Below, piece by piece: positions 54,551 to 63,260 of a stretch of DNA of 64,000 bases; position 1 is the stretch's first letter, and each line of letters starts with the position of its first letter. The position numbers and the translations under genes were made by a program. Below the pieces are notes generated by a model. The model saw only the letters and a program-made list of their open reading frames with translations. It ran no database searches and was not told the origin of the DNA. Where the stretch lies: assembly GCA_017539165.1 (NCBI GenBank), contig JAFYHN010000020.1, forward strand, positions 1 through 64,000, written 5' to 3'. Origin of the DNA: Eubacterium sp. (GTDB lineage Bacteria; Bacillota; Clostridia; Lachnospirales; Lachnospiraceae).

Positions 54551-55348
54551 TTACACAAAATTCTTTATAAAGCTCTGCCTATGAATTGCGCAAGGACCCA
54601 TCTCTTTGATAGCCGCAATATGAGCAGCAGATCCATATCCCTTGTTACTTGCAAATCCATAGCCAGGATACTTGCTGTCATATTCGTCCATAAGCCTGTC
54701 TCTCGTTACTTTTGCAACGATACTTGCAGCCGCTATTGAAACGGATAAAGTATCACCCTTGACAATAGCAACCTGCTTCAGATCAAGCTCAGGGATTTTG
54801 AATGCATCAACCAGAACCATATCCGCTTTCGGCTCAAGCCCGAGCACGCTGTCTCTCATTGCTGCACTGTCAGCCACAGCAATCCCCATCTCGTCAATCT
54901 CTTTCTCAGTCTTGCTTCCGACGCATACAGCAACCGCCTTATCCATTATAATATCATATAGTTCTTCACGTCTTTTTTCATTTACCTGTTTAGAATCATT
55001 AAGATATGGTATAACGAGCCCAGGTGGGAGAATCACAGCAGCAGTTACGATAGGCCCTGCCAGAGGACCTCTTCCTACTTCATCTACACCACATATAAAC
55101 TTATATTCATCAGAATATTTATTTTCAAATGTCATCATACTCTTTACACGTTCTATTTCTTTCTCGAGCTGATTTTTCCTCTTTTCAGCGGAAGCTAAAA
55201 TATTCTTCACTCCGCTTCTTTCATCCGCATCATGTTTCTTGCAGAATTCATCCAGAGCAGCAATCTCCAGATCATAATCCATAATTCCAAGGTTCGATAT
55301 CGACTTATACTCGTCCTTAACACTTTGAATGCTGATCTTCTTCTCCAT
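54551..55348 (-). CDS. rnhB: Ribonuclease HII
   Basis: A 265-residue type 2 RNase H that removes ribonucleotides from DNA-RNA hybrids. The catalytic domain starts at about residue 85 with FICGVDEVGRGPLAGPIVTA (DEVG motif). The later acids are in VLVDAFKI and VTRDRLMDEYD, and it ends GYGSAAHIAAIKEMGPCAIHR. About 80 helical, charged N-terminal residues precede the core; such extensions occur in Firmicutes. The ATG at 55348 follows GGGAG; an earlier in-frame ATG does not. Confidence 0.95.
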   Translation of the reverse strand: MEKKISIQSVKDEYKSISNLGIMDYDLEIAALDEFCKKHDADERSGVKNILASAEKRKNQLEKEIERVKSMMTFENKYSDEYKFICGVDEVGRGPLAGPIVTAAVILPPGLVIPYLNDSKQVNEKRREELYDIIMDKAVAVCVGSKTEKEIDEMGIAVADSAAMRDSVLGLEPKADMVLVDAFKIPELDLKQVAIVKGDTLSVSIAAASIVAKVTRDRLMDEYDSKYPGYGFASNKGYGSAAHIAAIKEMGPCAIHRQSFIKNFV

Positions 55349-55371
55349 ATCTTCTCCCTTCATACTAATAA

Positions 55372-55409
55372 TTTATAAAAGACAACCCCGACAGATCATT
55401 CCATCGGGG
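55372..55409 (-). terminator. Terminator of the first lepB gene
   Basis: Arms CCCCGA (55386-55391) and TCGGGG (55404-55409), followed by TTGTCTTTTAT on the minus strand. Confidence 0.75.
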
Positions 55410-55443
55410 CTCATATTTCATATTAAATATATACTATATACGA

Positions 55444-56289
55444 TCAGTCTTTATCAATCTTTCCAATCTTCTTAATAGGAGTAAGACGGAACACCGCCCT
55501 TCCCACTATTCGATCTCTATCAATATCACCAACATCAGAGAAACGACTGTCTCGACTGTCGTTTCTGTTATCACCTAGAACGAAATATTCATCCTCACCA
55601 AGAGTATGAGGCTCGCTCGCAGTTCCGCTGTCAGTTATAATTTCTTTACCGTAACTTTCAGTCAGTCTCTGTCCATCAATGATTATAGAACCATCACTGG
55701 TAATCTGAACTGTTTCTCCCGGAAGTCCAATGACTCTCTTGATGTAGAAATCATTGTCATCATATGGGAAAACAATGATATCAAATCTCTTAGGATCAGT
55801 GAAATGATATGTGAACTTATCAATCCACAGATTATCACCATTATTGAGTGTATTCTCCATAGAGCATCCATTAACAGTTGTTCGCTGGCCAACATATGTT
55901 ATAATGCAGTAACATATGATAATGACAATTCCTATATATATAATAAGACTAAGCAATTCTTTTACGATATTAACATCCTGATCAACTTTTTTCTCAGGCT
56001 CCTTCTCCTTTTTAAGGATTGAGGAATCAAACTTTTCTTCTCTTTCCTCTTCAGTTTTTCTATCTCTAACAACTGCATCAAGATTATCAGATGTATTTCT
56101 TTCTGCATCTCTTTCAGCATTGAATCTTGCAAGATCTTCTGCGTTTGGTCTGGCAGATCTTCTTGTAGATTTCTTTTCCTGTTTAAGTCTGATTTTTTCC
56201 TGTTTCTTATGTTCCTTCTCTTCTTCGTAGCTCATTTCCTCTGCCCACTTGGCAAAGTCAGAGCGTCTATCCTCTGAATCAAATGGCAT
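55444..56289 (-). CDS. lepB: Signal peptidase I with long charged N-terminal extension
   Basis: A 281-residue type I signal peptidase. The catalytic part follows a single membrane helix (about 113-134): the nucleophile is S143 in NGCSMENTL, the general base K184 in DFYIKRVIGLPGE, and box E is GDNRNDSRDSR. Unusually, the first 108 residues are a Lys/Glu/Arg-rich, probably coiled-coil cytoplasmic extension. It starts 21 bases after rbgA; a second lepB lies on the other side of rbgA. Confidence 0.94.
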   Translation of the reverse strand: MPFDSEDRRSDFAKWAEEMSYEEEKEHKKQEKIRLKQEKKSTRRSARPNAEDLARFNAERDAERNTSDNLDAVVRDRKTEEEREEKFDSSILKKEKEPEKKVDQDVNIVKELLSLIIYIGIVIIICYCIITYVGQRTTVNGCSMENTLNNGDNLWIDKFTYHFTDPKRFDIIVFPYDDNDFYIKRVIGLPGETVQITSDGSIIIDGQRLTESYGKEIITDSGTASEPHTLGEDEYFVLGDNRNDSRDSRFSDVGDIDRDRIVGRAVFRLTPIKKIGKIDKD

Positions 56290-56310
56290 CTTTCTATTAT
56301 CCCTTCGTTA

Positions 56311-57153
56311 TTACTCTGGCTGTTCCAGTGATATTCTTCCAAGTCTGCAGCTTCTAAGATCATCTATAAGCAAAGCTGCTGCACGTTCAAGATGAGGTTC
56401 TCCACCTTTGAGAAGACAATTCTTCTTTTCAGCAATTCTGGAGAGCACTTCATATGCCTCACCCGACTCATCTATCATATACCTTTTTTCCATCAATTTG
56501 CAATAATTATCTCGAAGAAAATCTATCAAAATATAACTTAGTTCAATAGTATTCAGAATATCGTCATTTATAGAACCAATAAGCGCCAGATTCTGACCAA
56601 CTTTCTGATCCTCAAACTTAGGCCAGAGAATTCCAGGAGTATCCAGAAGCGATATATCCTTCGATATCCTTATCCACTGGTTACCTCTGGTAACGCCGGG
56701 CTTATTACCTGTTTTAGCAGTCGACTTACCAACAAATGAATTAATAAATGTAGATTTGCCGACATTGGGAATTCCTGCGACCATAGCCTTGATAGGTCTG
56801 GCAGCTATTCCGCGTTTTCTATCCCTCTCAAGCTTTTCCTTACATACTTCCTTGGCAGCATTTGTAACCGCCAGAGTCTGCTTTCTAACTCTGGAATCCA
56901 TAGTCACAACTTTTTCGCCCTGTGAAGTATAGTAATCTATCCACTTTTCGGTAATCTTAGGATCAGCCAGATCAGTCTTATTCAGAATTATAACTCTTTT
57001 CTTCTGCCCCTTGAGGTTTTCCAGATCAGGATTCTTGCTGCTGCCGGGTATACGGGCATCCAAAAGCTCTATTACAACATCGCAGAGCTTTATATCCTCC
57101 TGCATCTTCCTGCGGGCACCGGTCATATGTCCGGGATACCAGTTTATATTCAT
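56311..57153 (-). CDS. rbgA: Ribosome biogenesis GTPase RbgA (YlqF)
   Basis: A 280-residue circularly permuted GTPase: the G4 motif NKTDLADP (about residue 58) comes before G1 GIPNVGKSTFIN (about 127) and G3 DTPGILWPKF. The N-terminus INWYPGHMTGARRKMQ is diagnostic. It drives a late step of 50S subunit assembly. It lies three bases after the second lepB and downstream of rplS, a conserved Firmicutes neighbourhood. Confidence 0.96.
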   Translation of the reverse strand: MNINWYPGHMTGARRKMQEDIKLCDVVIELLDARIPGSSKNPDLENLKGQKKRVIILNKTDLADPKITEKWIDYYTSQGEKVVTMDSRVRKQTLAVTNAAKEVCKEKLERDRKRGIAARPIKAMVAGIPNVGKSTFINSFVGKSTAKTGNKPGVTRGNQWIRISKDISLLDTPGILWPKFEDQKVGQNLALIGSINDDILNTIELSYILIDFLRDNYCKLMEKRYMIDESGEAYEVLSRIAEKKNCLLKGGEPHLERAAALLIDDLRSCRLGRISLEQPE

Positions 57154-57156
57154 ACT

Positions 57157-57759
57157 TTACCTTCCGATTTTTCCTCTTTTTTCCTTAGGCGATAAGCGAT
57201 AAACAATCTTGCCTTTTATCTCCGACTTCTGAACATTTCCAAAGTTAGCATATCTCGAATCTTCGCTATTACTGGTATTATCACCTATACAGAAGTACTC
57301 TTCATCTCCAAGTTTAACACCATCTTCAAGTACACCCGGTGAATTAATATGAGAATAAGGCAGATCTTCACTCACCTGTTTTCCATTTATTACAAGTCTT
57401 CCTCCGACAACAGATATATTGTCACCCGGAAGCGCAATCACTCTCTTCAGATCATAGTAATTATTTTCACCGATACGTTTAATAGCGACGATATCATTAC
57501 GTTTAACTCTCCCGAACAGATAAGACAGTTTATTAACTATCAAAACATCACCATCATGAAGTTCAGATTCCATAGAAGGCCCAGTCATATACACGGTCTG
57601 ACCACAGAACTGAATAAGGCCATACCCCAGAATAACAGCAGTAAAAACTATCAAAAATGTATTCGAAAACGAACGAATAAAAGAAGGCTTTTGTACCTTC
57701 TTATCTTTCTTCTGAAGTCTGAAATCATGAGATTTTCTTCTCTTAACTGTCCTTCTCAT
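57157..57759 (-). CDS. lepB: Signal peptidase I
   Basis: A 200-residue type I signal peptidase of ordinary size. A basic N-terminus and one membrane helix (about 33-51) precede the nucleophile S62 in TGPSMESELHDGD, the base K105 in YYDLKRVIALPGD, and box E GDNTSNSEDSR. It cleaves signal peptides outside the membrane. It differs from the second copy (55444-56289) by lacking the long charged extension. It starts 70 bases after rplS, past the rplS terminator. Confidence 0.95.
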   Translation of the reverse strand: MRRTVKRRKSHDFRLQKKDKKVQKPSFIRSFSNTFLIVFTAVILGYGLIQFCGQTVYMTGPSMESELHDGDVLIVNKLSYLFGRVKRNDIVAIKRIGENNYYDLKRVIALPGDNISVVGGRLVINGKQVSEDLPYSHINSPGVLEDGVKLGDEEYFCIGDNTSNSEDSRYANFGNVQKSEIKGKIVYRLSPKEKRGKIGR

Positions 57760-57777
57760 AGTTCGTGATTACCTCTT

Positions 57778-57817
57778 AGTAAAAATGGGACATAGGTTTT
57801 TGACCTTGTCCCATTTT
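57778..57817 (-). terminator. Intrinsic terminator of rplS
   Basis: Arms AAAATGGGACA (57782-57792) and TGTCCCATTTT (57807-57817) with inner AGGT/ACCT pairing, followed by Ts on the minus strand. Confidence 0.88.
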
Positions 57818-57829
57818 GAAATGTTGTAA

Positions 57830-58183
57830 TTATTTAACGATTTCCTTAACCTTAGCTCTCTTACCAACTCTATCACGTAAGTAATAAAGCTTAGCACGTC
57901 TAGCCTTACCTCTTCTTACTACGTCAATCTTCTCAACGAGTGGTGAGTTTAATGGCCATGTCTTCTCAACTCCAACACCGTTAGAATTCTTTCTTACAGT
58001 GAATGTCTGTCTAGCGCCATGTCCCTGAACCTTGATTACTGTTCCTTCGAACACCTGAATTCTTGTCTTCTCACCTTCCTTGATCTGAGCAGAAACCTTA
58101 ACTGTATCACCAACATTAAAGTTAAATGGCTGCTCACGAAGCTGAGCATCTTCGATGTTCTTAATAATGCTTTCGTAACTCAT
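57830..58183 (-). CDS. rplS: 50S ribosomal protein L19
   Basis: A 117-residue ribosomal protein at the 30S-50S interface. [30 protein letters not shown] and [23 protein letters not shown] are family signatures, ending in [23 protein letters not shown] stands before the ATG at 58183; a TTG five codons earlier would place the ribosome binding site inside the frame. It has its own promoter, a leader of over 100 bases and a strong terminator. Confidence 0.97.
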   Translation of the reverse strand: MSYESIIKNIEDAQLREQPFNFNVGDTVKVSAQIKEGEKTRIQVFEGTVIKVQGHGARQTFTVRKNSNGVGVEKTWPLNSPLVEKIDVVRRGKARRAKLYYLRDRVGKRAKVKEIVK

Positions 58184-58300
58184 TTGTACTACCTCCAAAA
58201 ATATGATAATAAGTTTTCGGACGTTCTTTCTATCTGATACATCGTAAATGTACTCATGCGATACAGCGGACCGTCTTAATTAAGCCTTCTACAGGCAACT
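58184..58300 (-). other. Long structured leader of rplS
   Basis: From the predicted start of transcription to the start codon there are about 115 bases, with several possible stems (for example CGAT-containing complementary segments near 58220-58255). L19 leader RNAs that bind the protein for autoregulation are known in other bacteria. I cannot match this one to a specific family. Confidence 0.4.
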
Positions 58301-58305
58301 TCCGA

Positions 58306-58334
58306 AGTATATCATATATACTTTAATTCTGCAA
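58306..58334 (-). promoter_or_regulatory. Promoter of rplS
   Basis: TTGCAG (58329-58334), 17-base spacer, TATACT (58306-58311), minus strand. The -35 lies inside the end of the upstream gene. Confidence 0.7.
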
Positions 58335-61067
58335 GCATTTTTTATACTCAACCGAGAAATCAGTATGTGCCTTCGCAAGCAACTTCCTAACTGAAGCATA
58401 AAACATCTTCGCTTTTTCAAACTGCTCCTGTGTTACCCCAACATATTTATCCAGAAATGTATTTTCATCTAAACCAGTTTTTTCAAAGTAATCATTGTAG
58501 TATTTTTCTACACGATCATAATTCTTTACAACCGCTTTAGACTCAGAACTTATATCATCCATATTCTCAAGCTGTTCATATACCAGGTTCTTATAATAGA
58601 TACTCTCATAATAATCCCACAGTTCACGAAGAGCTTCTTCGTAAATTCTTATCTGAGTATTCTCATCAAGGTCTATATAGAAGGTACAACTTATATCTGT
58701 AGGCTCCAGAGTTACATAGAGTGTTTCATCAGCATACTTCTCTAGTCCGAGAGTATTCTTTGGCACAACATACTCTACTTCCTGCTTATCTCCAATACTC
58801 ATATTCAGAAGAGCATCATCAAGAACTTCGATAACACCACATTTGCCAACTGTAACACTTGTATTCTCCATCTTAAGGACTTGTTTTCCATCTTTATCCT
58901 TGACAAAGATATTGAGGAATACCGAATCAAGCCTCTGAATCTTCTTTCTTCCATGGAGATCTCTCTCAGCAACTGCAGTAGTCTTACCGATTCTGTACTC
59001 AGCCAGCTCTTTTGCCTTTGCTATAACAGATTCATAGTTTCCGTTTAAGAGTTCATTTGATATAGCAAGATCCTCTTCTGATATCTCTTCTCTTTCATTA
59101 AAGAGTTCATATAATGAAGGACCACCCTTATAAGAATCCTTCTTTACTACATCATAATATGTAAGAGTACCTCGAAGAGCCTTTACTTCTTTTGCATCAC
59201 CTATATAGTATTTTGCAGAAAGCTTATTGAGACAGTAGCTGTCATCTTCCTTATGATACGGGACACTGAAGTATATACCCTTATCTGACACACGGCCTCT
59301 AAATATCTGTCCATTGTAGGAAAGGTCCTTGTAAGGGAAAAACTTTCTGGAATCCTCAACGGCGTACATCATTAGATTAGATACGCCCGGCTGTCCGATA
59401 GTATAATAAGCTCGTTTACCTTTATCATCATTCCAGCCAATTCTATAGTAGATACTGTTACCATCAAGATGAACTCCTGACTGAGGAGTCATCTGATAAG
59501 CCGGAAGATATATATTCATATCAGAATTATACCCACTCTCATCAAGCATCTTATCGATAGCTTTATCAAGCCAAGCATATTCGTAATTCGTAACTCCACC
59601 ATCACCAAAGTATCTGTCTTCAGGGACATTTTCATAATTCATGGTCTTCCCGCCACCGATAGGAACCTCATCAAACCAGAATCTTGTTACCGGGTCAACA
59701 GTATTAAATGTCTCTATAAACATCAGCGCAGCTGTGACTATTGCAACAGTATTGAAAAGCCACTTCTTTGAAACATTATCTAGAAGAATGCACATAAGCA
59801 TCACAAGACATACTGCAAAGAAAGTATTATAGCGTTCATGAGGAGATATCTTAAATACAACACCGAACGCTCCAAACAACGTCATCGCCCCAACAATGCC
59901 AAGCAGAGAAGCCATTCCGTCTCTCTTCATTACAGGCTTACGAGTCTTACGATATCTAACAACTATAATGATAAACGATATTATAATGAAAAATGAAACA
60001 ATCCACGCAAAGTTTGTGAATAGAAACTGCTTCATACGAATAGTTATATAAGTATAGCTGAGTCGTAAAGCATTCTCATTATAAGTAGACTCACTCCAAT
60101 CTCGTGCGTTGAGCTTTTTAAAGAAGAAAAATACAGCACCCGATACAGTTGCAATCCAGAACGAACTCCGTCTCAGCACGTTCTTAATCTTCTCTCCAAA
60201 CTTACCTTTATATGTCACAAAATCATACAGTATCCTCATACCATAAAATCCGCATATGATGAGTGTCGACGTCTCTTTCACCAAAACAAGGTTTATAATC
60301 ATCGCACATTCAAGCACATACTTCTTCTTAGAACCGAAATATATAGCATATATAAAGAAAAGAAGAAGAAAATAATCCGGAGTATCATACGCACTAAGCC
60401 CATAAAATATCGGAACGCAGCTTATCATGAGCGTGCCAAAAAAAGCCCTCGCATCCGAAAGTTTCCAGACATTTCTAAAAATACTATAAATACAAACTAT
60501 ACCAAACATCGTAAAAATAAGCTGCCAAATATTTACTGCACCAATATCTCTAGGAAAGATAAACTGAGGAATTGCATTTATAGATGAATAGGCATAATTA
60601 ACATGCGCACTAATAGAAAACCATTCAAGGAAATTCTTGAAATGAAAATTGTATTCATCACATGCAGTTCCTATACGATAAAAATACTCTCCTGCATCCC
60701 ATCTTGCTTTCGTTCCTATCATAGGGATACGCATAGAAAGAGTTATAAGAAACAGAATCACAAAATATATTTTAGTTGATATAGAAGATCTATTTTTACT
60801 TGATAGAGAATCATCTTCTAAATCATTGGTTTTTGCTTTTTTTCTAAATACGCCAGCCTTTATACCGACAACAAATATTGAAACCAAAAGAACTATAAAT
60901 ACAGCGAAAAAAAAGCCCGGAAATAAATACGATTTAAATCCGTCAGCCGGTAATCCATATCTTATAATCGCCGCAACCTGAAACATAACCGGAAAGATCA
61001 TTGCAATCTCAAGCTGCACAAGAATATCAAAGATTTTATTAAGTCTATTATTTTTTAAATGTTCCAT
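58323..61067 (-). CDS. GT-C-like membrane protein fused to FKBP/trigger-factor-like tail
   Basis: A 914-residue protein. Residues 1-455 hold 10 to 12 membrane helices. The first large outside loop has RWDAGEYFYRIG with D124, the acidic position typical of GT-C glycosyltransferases (PMT/ArnT-like) that use lipid-linked sugars. About 456-712 is a soluble, presumably extracytoplasmic region I do not recognise. Residues about 713-793 look like an FKBP prolyl isomerase domain (VIEVLDDALLNMSIGDKQEV, VTLEPTDISC), and 797-914 is helical with DENTFLDKYVGVTQEQFEKA, resembling the C-terminal part of trigger-factor-like proteins. The frame is continuous. The ribosome binding site is weak. Confidence 0.75.
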   Translation of the reverse strand: MEHLKNNRLNKIFDILVQLEIAMIFPVMFQVAAIIRYGLPADGFKSYLFPGFFFAVFIVLLVSIFVVGIKAGVFRKKAKTNDLEDDSLSSKNRSSISTKIYFVILFLITLSMRIPMIGTKARWDAGEYFYRIGTACDEYNFHFKNFLEWFSISAHVNYAYSSINAIPQFIFPRDIGAVNIWQLIFTMFGIVCIYSIFRNVWKLSDARAFFGTLMISCVPIFYGLSAYDTPDYFLLLFFIYAIYFGSKKKYVLECAMIINLVLVKETSTLIICGFYGMRILYDFVTYKGKFGEKIKNVLRRSSFWIATVSGAVFFFFKKLNARDWSESTYNENALRLSYTYITIRMKQFLFTNFAWIVSFFIIISFIIIVVRYRKTRKPVMKRDGMASLLGIVGAMTLFGAFGVVFKISPHERYNTFFAVCLVMLMCILLDNVSKKWLFNTVAIVTAALMFIETFNTVDPVTRFWFDEVPIGGGKTMNYENVPEDRYFGDGGVTNYEYAWLDKAIDKMLDESGYNSDMNIYLPAYQMTPQSGVHLDGNSIYYRIGWNDDKGKRAYYTIGQPGVSNLMMYAVEDSRKFFPYKDLSYNGQIFRGRVSDKGIYFSVPYHKEDDSYCLNKLSAKYYIGDAKEVKALRGTLTYYDVVKKDSYKGGPSLYELFNEREEISEEDLAISNELLNGNYESVIAKAKELAEYRIGKTTAVAERDLHGRKKIQRLDSVFLNIFVKDKDGKQVLKMENTSVTVGKCGVIEVLDDALLNMSIGDKQEVEYVVPKNTLGLEKYADETLYVTLEPTDISCTFYIDLDENTQIRIYEEALRELWDYYESIYYKNLVYEQLENMDDISSESKAVVKNYDRVEKYYNDYFEKTGLDENTFLDKYVGVTQEQFEKAKMFYASVRKLLAKAHTDFSVEYKKCLQN

Positions 61068-61122
61068 TTACCATAACTCACATGTCTAATATTTATAACG
61101 ATTCACAAATAACAACACACAC

Positions 61123-61151
61123 AATATAATACATATGTATCAATTTGTCAT
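61123..61151 (-). promoter_or_regulatory. Probable promoter of the GT-C/FKBP fusion gene
   Basis: ATGACA (61146-61151), 17-base spacer, TATATT (61123-61128), minus strand, between the ispH terminator and the gene. Confidence 0.55.
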
Positions 61152-61161
61152 CACTAAACCG

Positions 61162-61195
61162 CAAAAATACCCTGAGAGAAAAACCTCTCAGGGTA
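61162..61195 (-). terminator. Intrinsic terminator of ispH-S1
   Basis: Perfect 11-base arms TACCCTGAGAG (61168-61178) and CTCTCAGGGTA (61185-61195), followed by TTTTTG on the minus strand. Confidence 0.92.
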
Positions 61196-61211
61196 AAACT
61201 TCAAATTCAGA

Positions 61212-63242
61212 TTACTCAGCGTCAACAGTTTCCTCTGCAGCAGCAAGTACATCATCTACAGGAATAGACTCTGCAATATCTTCGCTTACAGGAACTTCCT
61301 CTGTCTCCTCTGAAGCTTCTTCAGCGTCCTCAGGCATCTGATCCTTCAGAAGAGCCTTGATTGAAAGGCTAATCTTCTTATCAGGAATTCTGAGATCAAC
61401 AACCTTAGCCTCGATCTCCTGTCCGCTCTTAAGAACATCTGATGGCTTCTCAATGTGCTGAAGTGCAATCTGTGAAACATGAAGGAGAGCGTCGATACCA
61501 GGCTCAAGAACAACGAATGCTCCAAAGTCTGTCATACGAGCAACCTTACCCTTAACAACTGTTCCAATTGCATACTTCTCTTCAGCTGAAAGCCATGGAT
61601 TAGCATCATCAAACTTAAGTGAAAGTGCAATCTTATTACCATTGATTTCTTTAATGAAGCACTTAACTGTGTCACCAACCTTGAAAATCTTTCTAGGATT
61701 TTCAACTCTTCCCCATGACATCTCTGAGATATGAAGAAGTCCATCAGCACCACCAAGATCAACGAATGCTCCGAAATCTGTGATATTCTTGATTGTCCCT
61801 TCAACAACATCACCAACTTTAATTCTTGAGAAAAGTTCCTCAGCTGCAGCAGCCTTAGCTTCAGCAACGATTTTCTTTCTGTTACCGATAACTCTTCTCT
61901 TGCGTGGCTCATATTCTGTAAGTACGAACTCAACTTCCTGGTCGAGGTACTTAGAAAGATCTCTTTCAAATGTATCAGATACAAGACTAGCTGGAATGAA
62001 TACTCTGCACTCGCTTACCTGAACACTAAGTCCTCCTGAAAGAACCTGTGTAACCTTACCCTTAAGGATAGTTCCGTTATTGAATGCTTCTTCAAGCTCA
62101 GCGTATGCCTTCTCTGCTGCTACTCTCTTATGTGAAAGTAAAACCTGTCCATCACCATCGTTTGTCTTTATAACCTTAACAGTTATAGGATCTCCTGGCT
62201 TTACTACTGTTGTAAGATCAACAGGTGTGTTGGAATACTCATTAGCAGTAACAATTCCGTCGGACTTGTAGTTAATATTTACAACTAATTCATCTGGCTT
62301 AACAGTTATTACCTCTCCTTCAATCACCTGTCCAGGTCTAATTGAAACAACAGGACTTTCATCTTGTAATAATTCTTCAAAACTTTGTTCTGACATACTG
62401 TTTTGAACCTCCTTAATAATGTAATTTGGGGTAGATGCCCCAGCAGTAATACCTACCCTACTAGCGGATTCAAAAACAGTTAAATCCAAATCAACGAGTG
62501 TCTGTATATAGTAAGTATTGTTACATTTCTGTCTGCTTATCTCATATAGTTTTTGTGTGTTTGAACTGTTCCTACCTCCGATAACTATCATAGCGTCAAC
62601 CTCGCCAGCCAGTTGCTCGGTCTCCTTCTGACGTTCTTCGGTAGCATTGCAAATTGTTTTACAAACATTAACATTATAATATCTATCTTGCAAAACTGCA
62701 ACTAATTCTTTAAATTTTTTTAAAGAAAATGTAGTCTGAGCAACTACAGTCATGTTTTTTCCAGTCATATCGGGAAGTGCATCGATATCGCTGATGTCGT
62801 TTATTACATAAGGTTCGTTAACCGACCACCCTATCGTTCCTTCAACTTCCGCATGACCCGGATTACCGATAATAAGAATCTCATCTCCAGCTTCTGATTT
62901 TTCTTTGACGATCTTATGAATATTCATGACGAATGGACAGGTCGCATCAACCACTTCCATCCCTGCGTTCTGAATAGAATCATAAATATCTTTACCAACG
63001 CCATGAGATCTGATTATTATCTTGGAGCCCTTCGGTATGGAATCAAGTTCACTAATATCTTCTATGATCCCAACACCAGATTCTTCAAGTTTCTTTGTAA
63101 CCTCTTCATTATGAATTATAGGTCCAAACGTAAAAACTTTCTGACTGCTGTCAGCACAGCTTTTGGCCTCGTCAAAAGCTTTATCTACAGCTTTCTGAAC
63201 TCCGAAACAGAATCCAGCTTTTTTTGCAAGTATAACTTCCAT
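61212..63242 (-). CDS. ispH: IspH (HMBPP reductase) fused to four S1 RNA-binding domains
   Basis: A 676-residue two-part protein. Residues 1-282 are IspH, which makes IPP and DMAPP from HMBPP in the MEP pathway, with the three 4Fe-4S cysteines C12 (KAGFCFGV), C102 (DATCPFV) and C198 (KTICNATEERQ). Residues about 300-630 hold four S1 domains; the third and fourth (KNITDFGAFVDLGGADGLLH, ARMTDFGAFVVLEPGIDALL) are best conserved. An acidic tail follows. The fusion is known from Clostridia. The join at M283 has AAGGAGG 11 bases upstream, so the S1 part might also be made alone. It starts 18 bases after cmk. Confidence 0.96.
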   Translation of the reverse strand: MEVILAKKAGFCFGVQKAVDKAFDEAKSCADSSQKVFTFGPIIHNEEVTKKLEESGVGIIEDISELDSIPKGSKIIIRSHGVGKDIYDSIQNAGMEVVDATCPFVMNIHKIVKEKSEAGDEILIIGNPGHAEVEGTIGWSVNEPYVINDISDIDALPDMTGKNMTVVAQTTFSLKKFKELVAVLQDRYYNVNVCKTICNATEERQKETEQLAGEVDAMIVIGGRNSSNTQKLYEISRQKCNNTYYIQTLVDLDLTVFESASRVGITAGASTPNYIIKEVQNSMSEQSFEELLQDESPVVSIRPGQVIEGEVITVKPDELVVNINYKSDGIVTANEYSNTPVDLTTVVKPGDPITVKVIKTNDGDGQVLLSHKRVAAEKAYAELEEAFNNGTILKGKVTQVLSGGLSVQVSECRVFIPASLVSDTFERDLSKYLDQEVEFVLTEYEPRKRRVIGNRKKIVAEAKAAAAEELFSRIKVGDVVEGTIKNITDFGAFVDLGGADGLLHISEMSWGRVENPRKIFKVGDTVKCFIKEINGNKIALSLKFDDANPWLSAEEKYAIGTVVKGKVARMTDFGAFVVLEPGIDALLHVSQIALQHIEKPSDVLKSGQEIEAKVVDLRIPDKKISLSIKALLKDQMPEDAEEASEETEEVPVSEDIAESIPVDDVLAAAEETVDAE

Positions 63243-63260
63243 CTATTCACCTTAAACTTA

